From assembly GCA_030448245.1 (NCBI GenBank), contig JAUJNH010000001.1:1-64000 (forward strand): a stretch of DNA of 64,000 nt, given 5' to 3'. The notes under the pieces are model-generated. The model did no database searches. It was given only the letters and a program-made list of their open reading frames with translations, and was not told where the DNA came from. Each line of letters starts with the position of its first letter. The first letter of the stretch is position 1. Below, piece by piece: positions 45,770-54,313 of this stretch. The translations under genes and the position numbers were made by a program. This DNA comes from Acidimicrobiales bacterium. Lineage in GTDB: Bacteria > Actinomycetota > Acidimicrobiia > Acidimicrobiales > JAUJNH01.

Positions 45770-46710
45770 CGTGCGGGCCGGGCGACGAGGACGGCGGGAG
45801 GGCCGCTGAACAGGTCGAACTCGGATTCGAGCGGCGTCAGGTGCTGCTGCAGCGCCGGCCACCCCTCCGCGCCCAGCGCGGCGGCGTCCCAGCCCCCGGC
45901 CTTGACGAGGTTGGCGACGGGGCGGGGCTGGGACCACAGGGCGACCTCGGCGCCGCGGGCGCCGAAGACCTGGCCGCTGATGCCGGACGCCTCGGCCGAG
46001 CACAGCCAGGCGATCAGCGGCGCGACGTCGGCCGGCGTGGTCAGCGCAGCGCCCCGCAGGTACTCCCGGAGCCGCTCGGTGGCAGGGGGGATGGACTCGG
46101 TCATCCGGGTGAAGGCGAACGGCGCCAGGTAGTTCACGCAGACGTCGCGCCCGGCCATCTCCAGGGCCACGGCCCGGGTCAGGCCGAACAGGCCGGCCTT
46201 GGCCACGCAGTAGGCGGCCTGGCCGATGCTCCCCACCAGGCCGGCGGCACCGCCGACGTAGACGATCCGGCCCCAGCTCGAAGCCCGCATCGTCGGGGCC
46301 AGGACCCTGGTCAGTTCGACTCCGACGGACAGGTGCGAGCCCAGGACCTCAGCCCAGTCGTCGTCGGTGGCCTTGTGGACCATGGCATCGCGGAGCGTGC
46401 CCGCGGCGTGGACCAGGACGTTCGGCGGCCGCCCCACCCGACGCTCGGCCTCGGCCACCACCTCGGCCGCGCCGGCCCGGGTCCTGGCCTCGTTCGTCGA
46501 CGCCCAGGCCGAACCGCCTGCCCGGGCGATCTCCTCGACCACAGACCGAGCTGGCCCGGGCCCGGGCTGGTGCCCGTTCAGGGTGACCCCGGTGTCGTGC
46601 ACGCAGACGGCGTGGCCATCGGCGGCCAGGGCCAGGGCCACGGCCCGGCCGATGCCACGGCCACCGCCGGTGACGATGGCGACGGGCGCGCCGGGTCGAG
46701 CGCCTGTCAT
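45766..46710 (-). CDS. Short-chain dehydrogenase (MFE-2/HSD17B4-like), catalytic Ser replaced
   Basis: A 314-residue SDR. Cofactor loop VTGGGRGIGRAVALALA; HDTG in the acidic NAD position; a long loop (LNGHQPGPGPARSVVEEI) like peroxisomal multifunctional enzyme 2; VHAAGTLRD; active-site AAYCVAKAGLFG (Tyr-x3-Lys). The catalytic Ser, expected in the strand before (VYVGGAAGLVG), is Gly. A proton relay may differ or the enzyme may bind without normal reduction. The start at 46710 is 28 bp from the chorismate lyase stop. The C-terminal 70 residues are typical of this subfamily. Confidence 0.85.
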   Translation of the reverse strand: MTGARPGAPVAIVTGGGRGIGRAVALALAADGHAVCVHDTGVTLNGHQPGPGPARSVVEEIARAGGSAWASTNEARTRAGAAEVVAEAERRVGRPPNVLVHAAGTLRDAMVHKATDDDWAEVLGSHLSVGVELTRVLAPTMRASSWGRIVYVGGAAGLVGSIGQAAYCVAKAGLFGLTRAVALEMAGRDVCVNYLAPFAFTRMTESIPPATERLREYLRGAALTTPADVAPLIAWLCSAEASGISGQVFGARGAEVALWSQPRPVANLVKAGGWDAAALGAEGWPALQQHLTPLESEFDLFSGPPAVLVARPAR

Positions 46711-46738
46711 CCTCCGCCTCCGGTCGGGTGCACCGGCG

Positions 46739-47380
46739 TCACGCCGGGGCCCCCGTGACACCCACCCTGTGCTCGAAGCCGGGGGCGAGGATGGGCCCGG
46801 GCCGCGAGTCCCGGGGCTGCGGGGTCCCGACCCGCACGGCCACCTGGAACTTCTCGGGGAACGTCTCGGTGATCCAGGCCAGGGGCCGTCCTCTGGCCAC
46901 GATCCGGTAGGTCCGGGCCAGGAGGGGATCGTGCGCCGTCAGGCCGAAGTGGGCGGCGATCGGCTCGTGGCACTCCGCCCAGGCCCCCACGATCTCGCGG
47001 AAGGTCTCGGTGCGACGCTCGGCCAGCAGCTTGCCGATGGGGCGCTCGGTCGTGAGGAGGGCGTCGGCCACACCTGCGGGCAGCCGGTCGAGCATCACCA
47101 CCGAGTCGGCGTGGATGAAGGTGACGCCGCTCGTCGCTCCCTGGAGCAGGATCACCCGCCGCAGCGCTCGCTCGCCGTCGTCGAGGTCGAAGGGCTCGCG
47201 AGCCGCCGGCTCGGTAACCAGCGACTGCAACAGCTTGACGAGGCGGACCAGCTCGTCGGCGTACGCCTCGAGGATGTGGGTCAGGGTCCCGTCGGTGGCC
47301 AGGAGGATGCGAGGAACCACGCCCAGCTCGCCCAAGGTGACCCGCGCCCCCCGGGGTGGTGCTAACCGATAGTCCTCCAA
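46739..47380 (-). CDS. Chorismate lyase (DUF98 / UbiC-like)
   Basis: A 213-residue protein of the chorismate-pyruvate lyase family that makes 4-hydroxybenzoate and pyruvate. The start PRILLATDGTLTHILEAY (about 24-41) matches the DUF98 signature; VILLQGATSGVTFIHADSVV and IGKLLAERRTE (Glu/Arg near 115-125) are later conserved blocks, and FPEKFQVAVR near the end is a typical strand. Mycobacterial Rv2949c is a known example, serving phenolic glycolipids. It is the first gene of a four-gene operon and its 5' end faces the exporter, so the two transcripts share 223 bp of regulatory DNA. Confidence 0.75.
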   Translation of the reverse strand: MEDYRLAPPRGARVTLGELGVVPRILLATDGTLTHILEAYADELVRLVKLLQSLVTEPAAREPFDLDDGERALRRVILLQGATSGVTFIHADSVVMLDRLPAGVADALLTTERPIGKLLAERRTETFREIVGAWAECHEPIAAHFGLTAHDPLLARTYRIVARGRPLAWITETFPEKFQVAVRVGTPQPRDSRPGPILAPGFEHRVGVTGAPA

Positions 47381-47603
47381 CTCGGTCCCCCCGACCGCCC
47401 CCGTTCCTGGAAGTCGTCAGGAAGGAGCGCCGTTTTCGAAATTCGTGGCTTCTAAGCATACTACCGGTTGCATCGACCCACTTCCCAGATGCCCCGCTGA
47501 GCGCCGGCACGCCCACGAGCGGAGGTGGATGTTCCTGGTTCCTCGGCTCCAACAAACCCCGGGCTGGCTGTCCCGCCCGGACATCTCTATCCTCAGGCCT
47601 CGC

Positions 47604-48647
47604 ATGCATTCGTTGCCCCCGGCTAACATATCGCGGCCTGGCGGCACCGTCACGCTGGCGAGCGAAGGCGAGTCGGCCGGCAACGGTGCCACCCCTCACC
47701 CCGGGGCCGCCGACGTCATCTCGACCACGGCCCTCAAGAAGGTCTACCCGGGCGGCATGGTGGCGGTCGACGAGCTCAGCCTCTCAGTGCGCCGCGGTGA
47801 GATCTTCGGTCTGCTCGGCCCGAACGGCGCCGGCAAGTCGACCACGGTCGGCATGCTGACGACCCGCGTCATCCCCACCTCGGGATCCGCCGTCGTCAAC
47901 GGCATCGACGTGGTAGCCGAGCCCGCCCGAGCCAAGCAGGTGATCGGCGTGGTGTCGCAGGCGAACACCCTGGACCAGGGCCTCAACGTCTGGGAGAACC
48001 TCTACTTCCACGGCCGGTACTTCGGCATGAGCGCCCAGGCATCCCGCGCGGCCACCAACGACCTGCTCGAGCGGTTCCGCCTGGCCGACAAGAAGACGGC
48101 CGAGGTGGAGGCGCTGTCCGGCGGCATGGCCCGGCGGCTGATGGTGGCCCGGGCCCTCCTCCACCAGCCGGCCGTCATCTTCCTCGACGAGCCCACCGTC
48201 GGCCTCGACCCTCAGAGCCGCATCGCCCTCTGGGAGGTGCTGGGCGAGCTGCAGGACGAGGGGCAGACGGTGCTGGTGACGACCCACCGGATGGAGGAGG
48301 CCGACGAGCACTGCGACCGTTTGGCCATCATGGACCACGGTCGGATCAAGGCCGTCGACACCCCGGCCGGCCTCAAGGCGCGGCTCGGTGGGGGCGCCTC
48401 GGTCACGGTCAGGGCCGATGGTGAGATCGAGAAGCTGGCCAGCCAGCTCCGGCGGGCGGTGTTCACCACCGAGGTCCAGGTCGTGGACGGCCACGTCCGC
48501 ATCTCCCTCCCGCAGGCCGAGGGAGCCATGCAGCTGGTCCTGGCCGCCGCCCAGGCCGGCCGCTTCCGCCTCACCGACCTCGCGGTCAGCTGTGACAACC
48601 TCGAGACCGTCTTCGTCAAGCTGACCGGGAAGGACCTCCGGGAGTGA
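47604..48647 (+). CDS. ABC exporter ATP-binding protein (DrrA-like)
   Basis: A 347-residue ATPase. Walker A LLGPNGAGKSTTVGML (about 73), Q loop VSQANTLDQGLNVWENL, signature LSGGMARRLMVARAL, Walker B VIFLDEPTVGLDPQS and H loop THRMEEAD. The C-terminal region fits DrrA-family drug and lipid exporters. The N-terminal 35 residues are unstructured; no other start codon is available before the ATPase core. The upstream intergenic DNA (47381-47603) is less GC-rich and probably holds divergent promoters. Confidence 0.88.
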   Translation: MHSLPPANISRPGGTVTLASEGESAGNGATPHPGAADVISTTALKKVYPGGMVAVDELSLSVRRGEIFGLLGPNGAGKSTTVGMLTTRVIPTSGSAVVNGIDVVAEPARAKQVIGVVSQANTLDQGLNVWENLYFHGRYFGMSAQASRAATNDLLERFRLADKKTAEVEALSGGMARRLMVARALLHQPAVIFLDEPTVGLDPQSRIALWEVLGELQDEGQTVLVTTHRMEEADEHCDRLAIMDHGRIKAVDTPAGLKARLGGGASVTVRADGEIEKLASQLRRAVFTTEVQVVDGHVRISLPQAEGAMQLVLAAAQAGRFRLTDLAVSCDNLETVFVKLTGKDLRE

Positions 48648-49486
48648 CCGCCAGCACGGCCGGCCCGTTCGACACCGAGCGCACCCGGTCGGTGCGGGGC
48701 GCGAGCTGGACGGCCTTCCGAGCCATGTTGCTGCGCGACTTCACCATCCTCGACAAGCGCCTCCCGCAGTTCGTGGCCGGCACCGTGATGCAGCCGCTGA
48801 TGCTGGTCTTCGTCCTGACCAACCTCTTCCCCCGGATCGGCCAGGCGGTCGGCGGTGGCGGCGGGGCCTCCCGCTTCTCGAGCCTGCTGATGGCGGGGAT
48901 CGTGGCCCAGACCATCATCTTCATCGGGATCTTCTCGGTGGGCACCGAGATGGTGCGTGAGCTGGGGGTGACCGGCGAGGTGGAGGACCGGATCCTGGCT
49001 CCGACGCCGATCTTCGTCGTCGCCGCCGAGAAGATCGTGTCGGGCGGGCTCCAGGCCCTCTTCGGGGCCATGGTCGTGTTCCCCATCGGTGCCTTCGTGC
49101 CCAGCACCCCCGTCTACCTCGAGGTGCGCCCGATCGTGCTGCTCACCCTCACGCCGCTGGCGTGCGTCACGGCCGCCGCGCTCGGGCTCACGATGGGCGC
49201 CCGCTTCTCGCCCGGCACGGCCTCCTACCTCTTTGGCGTCGTCGCCCTCCCGCTCAGCTTCCTGGGTGCCATCTTCTACACCTGGCCCTCGCTGGACGCC
49301 GTGCCGCTGCTGCAGTACGCGCTCCTCGTCAACCCGCTGGTGTACGCCAGCGAGGGTTTCCGAGCCGCCCTCGTCGCCGGCGAGCCCCACCTCTCGCTGT
49401 TCGTCGTCTACCCGGCCATGATCGTGTCGGCCGTCGTGTTCACCGTCCTCGGGATGCGGGGCCTCCGCGAGCGGGTCCTCAGCTGA
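48644..49486 (+). CDS. ABC exporter permease (ABC-2, DrrB-like)
   Basis: A 280-residue membrane protein with six hydrophobic segments: about 45-65, 80-105, 130-150, 160-185, 195-215 and 250-272. GEVEDRILAPTPIFVVAAEKI is the conserved coupling segment of DrrB-like permeases, and PLSFLGAIFYTWPSL is the late family motif. The GTG start overlaps the ATPase stop. It exports a small hydrophobic molecule, probably the product of the divergent operon. Confidence 0.88.
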   Translation: MTASTAGPFDTERTRSVRGASWTAFRAMLLRDFTILDKRLPQFVAGTVMQPLMLVFVLTNLFPRIGQAVGGGGGASRFSSLLMAGIVAQTIIFIGIFSVGTEMVRELGVTGEVEDRILAPTPIFVVAAEKIVSGGLQALFGAMVVFPIGAFVPSTPVYLEVRPIVLLTLTPLACVTAAALGLTMGARFSPGTASYLFGVVALPLSFLGAIFYTWPSLDAVPLLQYALLVNPLVYASEGFRAALVAGEPHLSLFVVYPAMIVSAVVFTVLGMRGLRERVLS

Positions 49487-49487
49487 C

Positions 49488-49985
49488 ATGGCCGACGATT
49501 CGACCCTGGTGCGGGAGGCCGCTTCCCGGGAGGCTGCTGAGCAGGGGCAGGCGGATCCGAGGGTCCGGGAGCGCCAGACGAAGGGGGTCAGGCGCATCCT
49601 GGTGGTGGCCGCCCTCGCCGCCGCGGCCTTCGCCCTGGCCATCGTCACGCTGTCCGACGACGCGCGGCGGGGCTGCGTCGCCGACGCCCAGCGGGACCCG
49701 ACCTACCAGGCAAGGCTGCTCGGCCCCATCGAGGTCGAGAAGAGCGACTACGAGCTGGAGGTGACCCACGATGGGAAGCCGGTCGAGGGGGCCAAGATCT
49801 GTGCCAGCGTCGCCATGCGGGGGATGAGCGGGATGGCGGTGAGCGACCTCGCCGACGAGGTGAGGCCCGGCATCTACACGGTCTCGATCATCCTCGAGAT
49901 GAGCGGCGCGTGGAAGGGCAACATCCTGATCACCGAGGAGGGCAAGCCGCCGGCCAGCACGCCGCTGACCTTCAACGTCAGCTGA
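49488..49985 (+). CDS. Membrane-anchored YtkA/FixH-like protein
   Basis: A 165-residue protein with a basic cytoplasmic start, one membrane helix (about 36-54) and an outer domain. That domain has a YtkA/FixH-type Ig-like fold: DYELEVTHDGKPVEGAKICASVAMRGMSGM, RPGIYTVSIILEMSGAWKGNILI. Such domains often occur with metal or redox transport. It follows the exporter by 1 bp and overlaps the NRPS 3' end on the other strand by 8 bp. Its role is unknown. Confidence 0.75.
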   Translation: MADDSTLVREAASREAAEQGQADPRVRERQTKGVRRILVVAALAAAAFALAIVTLSDDARRGCVADAQRDPTYQARLLGPIEVEKSDYELEVTHDGKPVEGAKICASVAMRGMSGMAVSDLADEVRPGIYTVSIILEMSGAWKGNILITEEGKPPASTPLTFNVS

Positions 49986-52500
49986 GGGCGTGGTCCGGCG
50001 CCGCTCGCCGGACCGGGAGGTGCGAGAGCGGCAAGCCCGGGTCGGCACCGACGGCGTCGAGGATGGCCTGCAGCCCCTCGGCCAGTCGGACGATGGTCGC
50101 CTCGTCGTAGAACGCGACCTTGTAGCTGAGGGTGGCGCGGATCTGGGTGCCGTCGTCGAGCAGCGTCACGCTGAGGGGGTGGAGCTGGCCGCGGAAGTAG
50201 AGCTCGTGGTGGTCCACCCCCCACGGGCTGGGGAAGTAGGCGAGCTCGACGGGGAGGGTCGATGCCACCTCGAGCCAGCCGCTCGGGAAGTCCGGCAGCA
50301 GCTTCTGGCGGACGCGCATGAACGGGACGTCCTGGTGCTCGAACATGCCCAGCACGTGGCTGCGGACGCGGCCGACGACCGCTTCGAACGTCGGGTCGCC
50401 GGAGAGGTCAGCGCGCACCCGGCCGATCCCGGCGAACATGCTGATCATCGGCTCGAGCTCGGCTCGCTGGCGCCCGCTCAGGGTGGTGCTGAGGAGGACG
50501 TCGGTGACCCCGCTGTGGCGGCTGAACAGGGAGCTGACGGCGGCGGCGCACACGATGAAGACCGAGCTCTGGGTTGCCCGAGCCAGGTGCTGGATGACCT
50601 CGTAGCTCTCCGGCGGGACGGTGAGGCTCAGCGAGGAGATGCGCCGCGACGGCTCTGACGGGATCCGGTCGAACGGCACCGCAGGGCCGAGCGGCATGCC
50701 AGACAGCCGCTCGACCCACCAGTCGACCTGGGTGCCAAGGTCCTCCTCGGTCAGCCAGCGCCGCTGCCAGAGGGCGAAGTCGGCGAACTGGATCTCGAGA
50801 GGCGGGAGGCTCGGGCGCCGGCCCTCGGTGAAGGCGGCGTAGGCCTCGGTCAGCTCGCCCAGGAAGATGGCCGCCGAGGTGCCGTCGGAGATCAGGTGGT
50901 CGAAGGTGACGGCCAGCTGGCTGGAGGACTCGTCCAGGAGGAACAGCTGAGCCCGAGCCAGCGGTGCCCGGGCGAGGTCGAAGGGATCCGCGTCCTGCTC
51001 GGCCAGCGCCGCCTGCAGCCGGTCGCCGCGGGCCGGAGGAGGCACTGCCCTGAGGTCGGTGGTGGTCAGGTCGATGCCCACGCCCTCGGCCACGACCTGG
51101 CAGGGAACGCCGTCCTCGACGACCACCGCGGTGCGGAGCGTCTCGTGCCGCTCGACCAGGAAGTCGAGCGACGCCCGCAGCGATTCCTCGTCGACGGGAG
51201 CCTCGAAGCGGCGGAGGGCGGTGACGTTGTAGAGCCCGGGCGGCGACGCCGTCACCTCCAGCGCCCACATCTGCTCCTGGGCCAGTGAGAGCGGGAACCG
51301 CATCCCGGGATGGCGGGGCTGGGCCGTCGGCGGCGGGACCCGAGCCCGCTGCGCCTCCTCGGCGATCCGGCTGGCCAGCGCAGCCACCGTCGGGGCCTCG
51401 AAGATGGCTCGGAGCGGCGTGTCGGTGCCGAGCTCCTCCCGGACGTGGGCGATGACCTGGGAGGCCAGGAGCGAGTGGCCCCCGAGCTCGAAGAAGTCGT
51501 CGTCCAAGCCAACCCCGTCGAGGCCGAGAACCCGACACCAGATGGTGGCCAGCGTCGCCTCGATCCCCGTCCGAGGCGGTTCCGACGACCTCCCCTCGTC
51601 CCGGCGCGCCGGTTCCCATGCCCGCAGGGCCTTCCGGTCCACCTTGCCGTTGGGGGTCAGCGGGAATGCGTCGAGGGCCACGAACGAGGTCGGGACCATG
51701 TGGTCGGGAAGGCGGTCCCGCAGGAACCGCCGCAGGTCCTCGGCGGCCGGCGCCGTCGTGCCGCCTCCGATGACGTAGGCCACGAGGCGCCGGTGACCCG
51801 ACGGGTCCTGGCGGTCGACGACGACCGCTTCGGTGACCGAGCCGTGCTGGGCGAGCGTGGCCTCGACCTCGCCGCACTCGACCCGGAACCCGCGGATCTT
51901 GACCTGATCGTCGATCCGGCCCACGTACTCGAGGTCGCCGCTCGACCCCATGCGGGCCAGATCCCCCGTGCGATAGCGGCGGCTGGTGGTGCCGTCGGGC
52001 TCGACGTGCGAGACGAAGCGCTCGGCCGTGAGCTGGGGGTGGTTCAGGTAGCCCCGGGCCAGGCCGACCCCACCGATGAGGAGCTCACCGACCTGTCCCG
52101 GGGGCACCTCGTCGCCCCGCTCGTCGACCAGTCGCACCGTGGTGTTCGGCAGCGGACGGCCGATCGGCGGATCCGCTCCGGACGCGCCCTCGGCGCTCGC
52201 GCCGGGCGGGCGCTCGTGCACCGTCGCCATGCACGTGGCCTCGGTCGGCCCGTAGGCGTTGACCCAGCGCGACCGGCCACCACCGACGCGGAGCCAGGTG
52301 CTGCAGGCGGCGGCCTGCGCCTTCTCGCCGCCGACGACGACGAGCCGGACGTCCTCGGGCACGACCTCGCCCAACCGGTCCAGGTCCCTCGCCCACTCGT
52401 GCCAGTACGCCGTCGGCAGGTTCAGCACCGTGATGCGCTGGGCCCGCAACCAGTCGATCCACGGGCGTCCCAGGATCGGCACGTCCTCGGGGCGCAGTGG
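49978..52500 (-). pseudogene. NRPS fragment: partial A domain - PCP - C domain
   Basis: Roughly 840 residues of a nonribosomal peptide synthetase. The A domain starts mid-way (LRPEDVPILGRPWIDWL) and lacks core motifs A1-A4, so its P-loop is missing. A5 (NAYGPTEAT), A6, A7 (YRTGDLARM), A8 (GRIDDQVKIRGFRVE) and A10 (PLTPNGKVDRKAL) are intact. The carrier site is FFELGGHSLLAS. A complete condensation domain ends the protein, with DHLISDG where HHxxxDG is expected (first His changed, catalytic second His kept). No thioesterase follows. At about 52500 homology stops abruptly and beta-helix sequence begins in another frame. The GTG at 52482 is fortuitous. Confidence 0.8.
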
Positions 52501-53560
52501 CCGGCCACCACGTTGCCGGGGCTGATCAGGTTCCGGTCCGAGTCCTCGATGACGGAGATGCCACCGTAGGGCCCGTTGTTCAGGACCGTGTTGTCGAGGA
52601 TCCGGTTGTCGTCGGAGTTGAAGATGGCGCCCTCACCGATCACGATTGCAGGGCCAGGAGGCCGACGGCCAGGTCGAGAGAGCGGGCAGGCACACCCCGA
52701 CCAGCACGTCCACGCCCACCCCCAGGTCGTGGAGGTGGTCGTTGACGTTGTTCTGGATGAGCAGGTTCTGCACCGTGTGGCCGCCGCCGGTGGTGTCGGT
52801 TTCTCCTCTTCGGGTGCGATCCCAGCGATGATGACGCCGGCGTCGAAACCTGGACGTCACCTTCTGTTCAGCTGTGCCTCGCCACTGGGAGGCTCGGACA
52901 ACCGGCGTGTCCTGACCCAGTGACCCCGGTGACCTCGAGGGGCGCGATCGACGTTCGCCGTGCTGGGGTCGCCGGCGGGCCCGGGGCCCAACGGCTGGCC
53001 GATGCTGATGCCGGCGGTGTCGCCCGGACCGTTGGTCCGGTTCCCGAGACGGTGAACCCGTTCAGGTCGATGTTGCTGACGACGTTGTCGGCCACCACGA
53101 TGCCGTCGCCGCCGTTCGCGCGATGTTGCGCTCGATGACGTTCCCGGGCAGAAGCTGATGTTGCTGTCCAGGGTGATGCTGGTCGTCACCACCTGACCGC
53201 ACACGACGTGCGCCGCCGAGGCTGGTTGGTGTGAGCCCACAAGGGCCATCGTTCAGGTTCCGGCGAGTCCTCGATGACGGAGGCGAGCCCAGCAATCCGG
53301 TTGTCGTCGATGGCGACGCCCTCTCTTCCTAGTCGTTGACGTTGTTCTGGATGAGCAGGTGACGGGTGCATGCGATGATGACTCCGGCGTCTGTTCCCCC
53401 TGGTGACCTCGAATCGGTTCGCCGCCTGGGGTTCAACCCCGCTGAGGCGCCCCCGAGACGGTGGTTCAGGTCGATGGTGACGTTGTCGGCCACCACGATC
53501 TGCCCCGTCCAGGGTGATGCTGGTCGCCCGGGACATATACCTAGTTTCTTCAACTGACCG
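52500..53560 (-). pseudogene. Shattered parallel beta-helix protein fragments, at least two copies
   Basis: Pieces of a secreted right-handed parallel beta-helix protein can be read in all three minus frames. One copy reads HVVCGQVVTTSITLD, SNISFCPGN, VVADNVVSNIDLNGF, then LLIQNNVND, then GEGAIFNSDDNRILDN and YGGISVIEDSDRN. An earlier copy (about 53560-53330) repeats TSITLDG, VVADNVTIDLN, DAGVIIA and LLIQNNVND. Frames change every 100-200 bp. The segment ends at about 52500 inside the NRPS. It is either badly decayed, collapsed from tandem paralogues, or a poor-quality assembly join. Confidence 0.6.
52738..53360. repeat. Direct repeats within the beta-helix region
   Basis: A 29-bp identical sequence (starting GTCGTTGACGTTGTTCTGG) occurs at 52738-52766 and 53332-53360, 594 bp apart. 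Shorter matches include CGAGTCCTCGATGACGGAG (near 52541 and 53262), GTTGTCGGCCACCACGAT (near 53085 and 53483) and TCCAGGGTGATGCTGGTCG (near 53167 and 53509). They show that paralogous modules are juxtaposed. Confidence 0.75.
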
Positions 53561-53815
53561 CGCGAACCCTCTTCCTAGTGTGCCATGCTGTAGTTCCCCC
53601 TGGTGAACTCCGCCGCGTGGCGGACAAGTTCCTTGCCCGCTATGTGAGCGGGAAGTTTCTTCGCCTATATAGCGTGCGACACAAGGTCTTCGTGCGTGAA
53701 TTCGAAAGGTGGCGGGGGCCCCGACGCCGTTATGGCGACGCCGGCGGGTCAGGCTCGAGCCTCCCTGCCTGAGCTGGTCGCCGTGGCATTCGCTCCTCTG
53801 ATCCTGTTGCGCTGT
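53561..53815. other. Lower-GC stretch without a recognised gene
   Basis: This segment is visibly lower in GC than the rest. A 64-residue plus frame (53578-53772, MCHAVVPPGELRRVADKF...) has a basic, unrecognised sequence. No family, RNA or repeat was identified. Confidence 0.35.
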
Positions 53816-53819
53816 CGCC

Positions 53820-54226
53820 GCCAGGTGCATGGGACCACTTGAGAGTTGGCCGGTAGTTCCGCCAGGGGCATGGCACCACTCGCCGACAGTGATGGGACCG
53901 CCCGGGGTCCATCAGCGGCGGTCGCTGAGGGTGCACTCGCCACGGGTCCGTTCAGCCGCCCAGGCAGGTGGCGGTGGCGTTCCCTGAAGGTTGTGGTGTT
54001 CGAGGTTCGTGGAAGACGTTCATGGCCACCGCCTTCGGCAACGACGACTTCACCCTTCACCCCACGCCCGTTGGACACCGCCGACGTTCTACGAGGCTCC
54101 TCGTCGCACGCCACTGTGTCGCATTCACATCGTGACCTCGAACCGGGACCGATCGAGTGGCTCGGCCAGATCGCCGACGCTCTTCTCGCCCAGTCCGCCA
54201 TCGACCGCCTCCAGACCGCCGCCTAA
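53820..54226 (+). mobile_element. IS21-family remnant (istB 3' end plus IS-end-like repeats)
   Basis: On the plus strand the C-terminal part of an IstB helper ATPase can be followed through three frames: NDDFTLHP, PLDTADV, HIVTSNRD, and finally PIEWLGQIADALLAQSAIDRLQTAA with a stop at 54226. TSNRDPxEWL...LLAQSAxDRLQ is the IstB hallmark. Left of it, GTGGTCCCATGCACCTGGCGG and GTGGTGCCATGCCCCTGGCGG (minus strand, 53820-53880) are near-identical 21-mers of the kind repeated at IS21 ends. No istA is present. The element is dead and lies at a rearranged junction. Confidence 0.5.
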
Positions 54227-54313
54227 AGGGACCGACGTCGGAGTCTGGGAGGCCGCGCCATCCGGGCCGCGGCCGAGCTGGACCCGGTGGACCAGGGCAG
54301 CCGCCGGCCGCGG

